Shown in pieces: positions 60,017 through 64,000 of a stretch of DNA of 64,000 nt; position 1 is the stretch's first letter; each line of letters begins with the position of its first letter. The notes under the pieces were generated by a model that had not been told where the DNA came from, made no database searches, and worked only from the letters and a program-made list of their open reading frames with translations. The translations under genes and the position numbers were made by a program. The stretch covers positions 124,001-188,000 of the forward strand of contig CALOAF010000011.1 of assembly GCA_942491385.1 (NCBI GenBank). Reading direction: 5' to 3'. The DNA comes from UBA6170 sp942491385 (lineage in GTDB: Bacteria > Chloroflexota > Anaerolineae > Anaerolineales > Anaerolineaceae).

Positions 60017-60868
60017 TTAGATTATTTCGATTAAATTTTCTTGAATTTCCGCGTCTGACGGTGGGCTATCCATGGCTTTGCGAGAAACTGAGTTCGCAGC
60101 AATGTAGGTGGCAAACCGGCCGGACGTCCATGGATCTTTTGTTTGCGATAGTCTGACGAAGAAAGCAGTAGCGAAAATATCGCCAGCGCCAGTGGCGTCC
60201 ACTTCTTCTTTTTCTGGGGCACGAAACGTTCGTACGTCGCCATTCCAGTAAATTCTAGCGCCACAAGAGCCTTCCGTAATGACCAGTACCCGCATGCCAT
60301 ATACCAGATCAGCAATGATGCTTTCATCAAACTGAAGATCTTCGATGCTCAGAACGACTGCATCCGCATATTGCAGGTAATGTTTGGCTTCAATGTAATT
60401 TTTGAAACCAACTTTTCCTGCCTGATCCCAGGTGCGATACCAACCTTGCGGTGTAACGCCAACAAATGAATTTGGAAATGCCCTGATAAAAGATGGGTCT
60501 ACTTCATCGGCTATGGGACCCAGGTGGACAATTTTGGGAGAGGCCCAGGATTGGGGGATTTGATTGGGATGTAAAATTTCTGCACGGCTGAGAATGCGTT
60601 GGTGCCGACCATCTTGGGTGTACTTATTTTCAAAAACAGTAGAATTTTCGCTGATCGTACTGACAATTTGAATATCCCGCAAATCAGGCAGGATCGCATC
60701 TTGCGCATAGGCAGTTAAAATCCCGACACTCAATCCAAATGCACGGGCAGTTAATGATGCGTAGGAGGCAGTACCTCCCGGTACATAACCATCAGGAACA
60801 ACATCCTGAGTGATATGACCAACAACTAAATAGTCAACAGGTTCTATTGGTTTTAAATAACTAATCAC
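60017..60868 (-). CDS. PfkB-family carbohydrate or nucleoside kinase
   Basis: A 283-residue ribokinase-fold protein. GHITQDVVPDGYVPGGTASY is the N-terminal substrate region and VDATGAGDIFATAFFVRLSQ is the catalytic anion hole with the base Asp in GAGD. The middle contains HLGPIADEVDPSFIRAF. The sugar or nucleoside substrate is not identifiable. It is followed by parA and preceded, two bases away, by a zinc-ribbon protein, in a polycistron. Confidence 0.88.
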   Translation of the reverse strand: MISYLKPIEPVDYLVVGHITQDVVPDGYVPGGTASYASLTARAFGLSVGILTAYAQDAILPDLRDIQIVSTISENSTVFENKYTQDGRHQRILSRAEILHPNQIPQSWASPKIVHLGPIADEVDPSFIRAFPNSFVGVTPQGWYRTWDQAGKVGFKNYIEAKHYLQYADAVVLSIEDLQFDESIIADLVYGMRVLVITEGSCGARIYWNGDVRTFRAPEKEEVDATGAGDIFATAFFVRLSQTKDPWTSGRFATYIAANSVSRKAMDSPPSDAEIQENLIEII

Positions 60869-60870
60869 GT

Positions 60871-61410
60871 TTATGAGACCTCAGTGGATTGTTCCTGACC
60901 GTCAAGGTCATCGAACAGATTGGGGGTGAGTGGGGGCAGTAAATCCTCCAGTGGTGGATTGTCTTTACGCATGCCCGGCACAGTGGTGGCGCAATACGGG
61001 CAGATATTCCAGGGTAATTCCATTAATGCTTTGCAATGATGGCATTTTTTCTTTAATTTTGTCTGGCAATTTGGGCAAACAATCCAATCGGGTTGAATTT
61101 TTCGGGAGCAGCCCGGGCAAAGCGGGATATCCTCAATTGTCTGCAACAGAGCCTCTTCTTCAAGAGATTGCTGGAATTCTTCATCCAGGGTTCTGGCAGG
61201 TCGCAAAATGGCATAAATCAGCACTCCAGGCAAAAATAGCAGGGTTACGATGAGAACAGCCAGGATTCGCGCCATGGGGTCTTTCGAGCGCCTGCGCACA
61301 TCCCGAATCGTCCAGATGATCAAACTGACCCACAAAGTTGCAATAAATGCAGCCGCAAATGCAACGGCAATTAAAATGTAACTATTCATCGCGGATAGAT
61401 CAAAATTCAT
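60871..61410 (-). CDS. Membrane protein with double zinc ribbon
   Basis: A 179-residue protein with two membrane helices (about 10-32 and 44-66) and a cytoplasmic tail with two zinc ribbons: CPGCSRKIQPDWIVCPNCQT and CHHCKALMELPWNICPYCAT. An acidic C-terminal tail follows. The family is widespread in Chloroflexota and has no known role. It is the first gene of the minus-strand block running to the DsbA-like gene. Confidence 0.86.
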   Translation of the reverse strand: MNFDLSAMNSYILIAVAFAAAFIATLWVSLIIWTIRDVRRRSKDPMARILAVLIVTLLFLPGVLIYAILRPARTLDEEFQQSLEEEALLQTIEDIPLCPGCSRKIQPDWIVCPNCQTKLKKKCHHCKALMELPWNICPYCATTVPGMRKDNPPLEDLLPPLTPNLFDDLDGQEQSTEVS

Positions 61411-61534
61411 AATTTCTCCATCCAGAAATTATAGCATGGATGAGATAATTCACTACGGCGCTTGGCTTGCTTTTCCTGGTTTTTTTCAGTAAAGTAATGC
61501 CATTCGACAAATCAAATGAACAAAGAGGCAGCCA

Positions 61535-62239
61535 ATGAACAATCGAATTTATCGGATTCAGGATCTTGACCAGAATGAACGACCGCGTGAAAGATTGGCA
61601 GATTATGGTCCGGGTGCCTTAAACGAAGCTGAATTACTGGCAATCATCCTGCGCGTGGGGGTTAAAGGAGAAAGCGCCGTAATGGTAGGCCAGCGATTGT
61701 TGCATGAGTTTGACGGGCTGATGGGATTGCACCGGGCGAGCTATGAAGAAGTTTGCCAGCAACATGGTCTAGGAAAGGCAAAAGCCGCCCAAATAAAAGC
61801 CGCCATTGAAATTGGGAACCGCCTGGCCAAACAAAAAATTCTGGAAAATCAGGACGTCTCCTTCCACAGCCCGGAGGAAGTAGCGAAGTATGTGCAATAC
61901 GAGATGGCAGCCTTAGACCAGGAACAATTGCGGGTGATTTTGCTGGATACCCGTAATCGCTTTCAAAAGATGATCACGCTCTATACCGGTTCTTTAAATT
62001 CCTCCACCGTCCGGATTGGTGAATTATTCAAGGAAGCCATCCGAATGAATGCAGCCTCAATTATCCTGATCCACAATCACCCCAGTGGGGATCCATCTCC
62101 CAGCCCGGAGGATATCAACCTGACCCGGGCAGCTGTCCAGGCCGGAAAATTGCTGGATATCGAGGTGCTGGATCATATTATTATTGGATATGGCGAGGGC
62201 AGGTTCTCCTCGTTGAAGAAGAAGGAATTGGGGTTTTGA
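61535..62239 (+). CDS. radC: RadC (UPF0758) JAMM-domain protein
   Basis: A 234-residue protein with an N-terminal helix-hairpin-helix part (RPRERLADYGPGALNEAELL) and a C-terminal JAB1/MPN domain. IILIHNHPSGDPSPSPEDIN carries the HxH...D zinc motif. RadC was named from a repair screen but is not required for recombination repair; its biochemistry is unsettled. AGAGGCAGCC lies before the ATG. A region without genes follows. Confidence 0.92.
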   Translation: MNNRIYRIQDLDQNERPRERLADYGPGALNEAELLAIILRVGVKGESAVMVGQRLLHEFDGLMGLHRASYEEVCQQHGLGKAKAAQIKAAIEIGNRLAKQKILENQDVSFHSPEEVAKYVQYEMAALDQEQLRVILLDTRNRFQKMITLYTGSLNSSTVRIGELFKEAIRMNAASIILIHNHPSGDPSPSPEDINLTRAAVQAGKLLDIEVLDHIIIGYGEGRFSSLKKKELGF

Positions 62240-62421
62240 TGGGGGATGGGGGGGATCCCCAAACTAAACTCCAACTCGCTTACCTCTAAAACCTTTACTA
62301 TCGGTTCCACGCATCCAAAGTCCTCTACGAACATTTTCCTTCACCTGGGATTACAAAATCGCTGAATTCTCACCAATGATAAAAGGATACCCCATGGTAA
62401 CGCCTTGAAAAACCATCCACG

Positions 62422-62526
62422 ATGATCACCGCCCTCATCTTTGGTGGATACATGATCGAAACCGAAAAAGACTGAATGAAGTACTATCAGCTCACCGAAT
62501 CAGGCATTGAAACCGGGCGTTGGTAA
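62422..62526 (+). pseudogene. Possible PadR-regulator C-terminal relic
   Basis: Reading from ATG at 62422, the frame gives GGYMIETEKD, a stop at 62473-62475, then MKYYQLTESGIETGRW and a stop at 62526. The KYYxLTExG pattern is the PadR wing end. The in-frame stop and missing upstream domain suggest a decayed fragment. The match is short and could be chance. Confidence 0.3.
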
Positions 62527-62553
62527 TTCATTTCATTACCCAATCAGGTTATT

Positions 62554-62567
62554 AAGCCAGCTGGCTT
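62554..62567. repeat. Perfect 14-bp palindrome AAGCCAGCTGGCTT
   Basis: AAGCCAG and CTGGCTT meet with no spacer, a structure usable as an operator or a hairpin. It has no adjacent gene. Confidence 0.5.
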
Positions 62568-62576
62568 CATGGATAC

Positions 62577-62611
62577 GCGGAGTGAAAGGACGCGTGTCCA
62601 CTTCGCTTTTT
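62577..62611 (+). terminator. Hairpin with T run in the gene-free stretch
   Basis: GCGGAGT (62577-62583) and ACTTCGC (62600-62606) pair, with an inner GGAC/GTCC stem around GCGT and a GAAA bulge; five T follow. It has the form of an intrinsic terminator, but no gene upstream on the strand needs one except radC, 340 bases away. Confidence 0.5.
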
Positions 62612-63009
62612 AATTCTACTTCTTCCCCTACGCTTAGGGCTAGTAAAAGCATCCAGCACCTCGTATCAGGACTTTAGTCTCCGCCTATTTGGTTCAAGAC
62701 TTGATCCCGATCGATCTGTTCCATTCCACTTATCCAATCCACACCCGACAGCATCCTTCTCCTGAATCTCCACACCACAAATCTGGTACAGGATTTTTTA
62801 GATTTTTAAGCGTATTACTGACAGGTAGATATTGAATTCCGAAGGTAAAAGTTCTATTATATATAGAAGATTGAATCGCTGTCCCATTATCAAGAAATCC
62901 AAGTGAATTTGAAGTGTATCATCCTTCTTTCAGTTGGTACTACAACATTATTGTAGCGAATCATAATTCCGGAAAAATAATATTGGGTGGCTTGGTCGAA
63001 TAAATCATA

Positions 63010-63627
63010 ATGAATTTGTTTATGGAAGTAATTAAATTAGATCCGCGTCAAATACATCAAGCATCTATTGTTTTATCGGCATCTTTTTTTGATTACCCAA
63101 TGTTTACTTTTTATTTTCCTGATCCCAAAAGACGAACTCGTTACCTGCCGTGGTACTTTCGGAATATATTGAACTGCGCTCTGCATTATGGCGAAGTCTT
63201 TACAAATCCTGAGATTTCAGGTGTGATTTTTACCTTGCCACCGGGTCACACGAAAATTAAGATATGGGAATATATCCAGAATGGTTTTCTTTTAACGCCA
63301 TTCATGTTGGGGTTTCGAAATTATAAGCAGTCGATGGATTGTGAAAGTTTTGTTGGAGATACCCAGGAAAAATTAATGAAAAATCGGTTGCACTATTACC
63401 TATGGGGGCTGGCAGTTGATCCCAGCCAAAAGGCAAAAGGAATCGGTGCGGCTCTGATGCTGCCAGTTCTGGCAAAAGCAGATGCCCAAAAATTACCTAT
63501 TTACCTGGAAACGCACGACGAAAAAAATGTCCAGTATTATCAAAAACATGGTTTTGATCTGATACACAATGTCAGGGTTCCAAAATACGAGTTGCCGCTT
63601 TGGTGCATGCTAAGGGAACCAATCTAA
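63010..63627 (+). CDS. GNAT-family N-acetyltransferase, possible cassette cargo
   Basis: A 205-residue acetyltransferase. The CoA motif is LAVDPSQKAKGIGAALMLPV (QKAKGIG near residue 145), followed by LPIYLETHDEKNVQYYQKHG, a block shared by many GNATs. ATG at 63010 is taken; 63022 is an alternative. The substrate is unknown. Its 3' end is 40 bases from an attC-like palindrome, and the upstream 770 bases are gene-free, which suggests transfer. Confidence 0.85.
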   Translation: MNLFMEVIKLDPRQIHQASIVLSASFFDYPMFTFYFPDPKRRTRYLPWYFRNILNCALHYGEVFTNPEISGVIFTLPPGHTKIKIWEYIQNGFLLTPFMLGFRNYKQSMDCESFVGDTQEKLMKNRLHYYLWGLAVDPSQKAKGIGAALMLPVLAKADAQKLPIYLETHDEKNVQYYQKHGFDLIHNVRVPKYELPLWCMLREPI

Positions 63628-63667
63628 ATGATGAAAATCAATAATCTGTTGCCGTGCGAGCAACAGC

Positions 63668-63796
63668 CGCCTAACACTGGATCCAGTCGTACAGCGGTTG
63701 CGCCGCTACGCTCAAGCGCGATTTGCCAGAGTGTGCCATAAATGGTAAGAGGTCTCGCTTGCACTACCGCTGTCGCTGAGCCAATCTGTTAGACCC
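63668..63796 (+). repeat. attC-like imperfect palindrome
   Basis: CGCCTAAC at 63668-63675 and GTTAGACCC at 63788-63796 fit the RYYYAAC and GTTRRRY core boxes of integron attC sites. The flanking arms pair imperfectly: ACAGCGGT near 63691-63698 recurs as its complement near 63765-63772, and short matches lie between. The total of about 129 bases is within the known attC range (57-141). The acetyltransferase gene ends just before it, as in a gene cassette. No integrase is in the window. Confidence 0.6.
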
Positions 63797-64000
63797 GATC
63801 TCGTTCCCAGATAGTGCCAGCATTTCATTGCTGCCGAAGGTGTCGAGCTTTTTTTAGTGAAGACTGTTTCCGATGGTCCCCCTGGCGCGTGCCAAACCCC
63901 CCTTTCAAAAGCACGCTACAGCTGACCAAAACTCTGTCTCCGCGCGCACTTAAGAGTATATTGATTATTTAGGAGATCACTTTCGATTAAATAATCACTT
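63797..64000. other. Right edge, no gene recognised
   Basis: About 200 bases with no credible start or family match. A T7 run (63849-63855) and scattered GC-rich patches are present. It may be the start of another cassette or flanking sequence cut by the window. Confidence 0.5.

Larger units (their letters stand above)
62240..63009. other. Gene-free stretch of about 770 bases, decayed sequence
   Basis: No open frame with a recognisable start, length or family is seen on either strand. It contains a possible PadR remnant, a 14-bp palindrome and a hairpin with a T run, listed separately. Base composition and absence of long frames fit decayed coding DNA next to a possible cassette. Confidence 0.6.

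Noticed and set aside
62680..62720. tRNA-like GGTTCAAGAC segment
   Set aside because: No acceptor stem or anticodon arm could be paired around it.
1..64000. CRISPR array, tRNA, rRNA or phage structural genes
   Set aside because: No repeat-spacer pattern, no tRNA cloverleaf and no phage family motifs were seen while reading; a covariance search was not possible.

Overview
The window looks like chromosome from a moderately AT-rich bacterium of the phylum Chloroflexota, most likely class Anaerolineae. This is inferred from gene content and protein character: NBR1-type FW-domain and beta-propeller lipoproteins, an IleRS with unusual signatures under a T-box, archease plus RtcB, three-S1 and FtsK neighbours, and orphan CpaF. 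No rRNA or tRNA gene was seen and taxonomy was not tested. Nearly all of it is ordinary, tightly packed core chromosome. The accessory-looking parts are an AT-rich patch around 5755-7590 and the right edge from 62240.

Layout. 1-9662: a truncated methyltransferase, then malY-like, ydcF-like, TPR, lipoprotein and mtaB genes, an AT-rich membrane protein, and convergent FW-lipoprotein and L-lactate dehydrogenase genes. 9794-14830: the rpmH-rnpA-yidD-(propeller lipoprotein)-yidC-jag cluster behind a near-consensus promoter, followed by pyrimidine-nucleoside phosphorylase. rpmH is only 55 codons. dnaA is not next to it. 15001-24974: T-box-controlled ileS, a frameshifted DUF123 gene, lspA, rluD, threonine aldolase, purine nucleoside phosphorylase and GNAT. 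25002-34085: a membrane protein ending in a helix-turn-helix, an S1 protein, ftsK, a CDP-alcohol transferase, lgt, and an ABC exporter whose permease is fused to a SpoIIM domain. 34091-37097: HNH nuclease, TIGR01777 epimerase, tyrS.

37125-45304: a minus-strand operon fhaA-fhaB-mtnP-(SEDS/PBP fusion). It resembles the actinobacterial fhaAB-pstP-rodA-pbpA locus, with RodA and PbpA fused and the PBP half lacking its catalytic residues. Divergent to it are archease and rtcB, then ybaK-like and PHP genes on the minus strand. 45308-49247: secG, an oligopeptide-binding protein, an unknown gene, a PduO-type adenosyltransferase and DUF554. 49298-61410: a run of 14 minus-strand genes from a zinc-ribbon protein through pfkB-like, parA, parB and an amidohydrolase to two histidine kinases, one OmpR-type regulator, a 95-residue unknown, CpaF, a double-XRE regulator, TPR, GNAT and a DsbA-like protein. 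One kinase carries two 24-residue MshEN-type repeats, the c-di-GMP-binding fold of pilus and secretion ATPases, and lies five genes from CpaF. 61535-64000: radC, about 770 bp of gene-free sequence with a possible PadR relic, and a GNAT gene followed by an attC-like imperfect palindrome.

How it fits together: most genes serve envelope biogenesis and protein export (yidC, secG, lspA, lgt, SEDS/PBP, ftsK), translation and RNA repair (ileS, tyrS, rnpA, mtaB, rluD, rtcB/archease), nucleoside salvage (three phosphorylases) and chromosome segregation (parAB, ftsK). The best candidates for under-described biology are the MshEN-kinase/CpaF cluster, the SEDS fusion with a dead transpeptidase domain, the ABC permease-SpoIIM fusion, the membrane-anchored HTH protein and the attC-like element.
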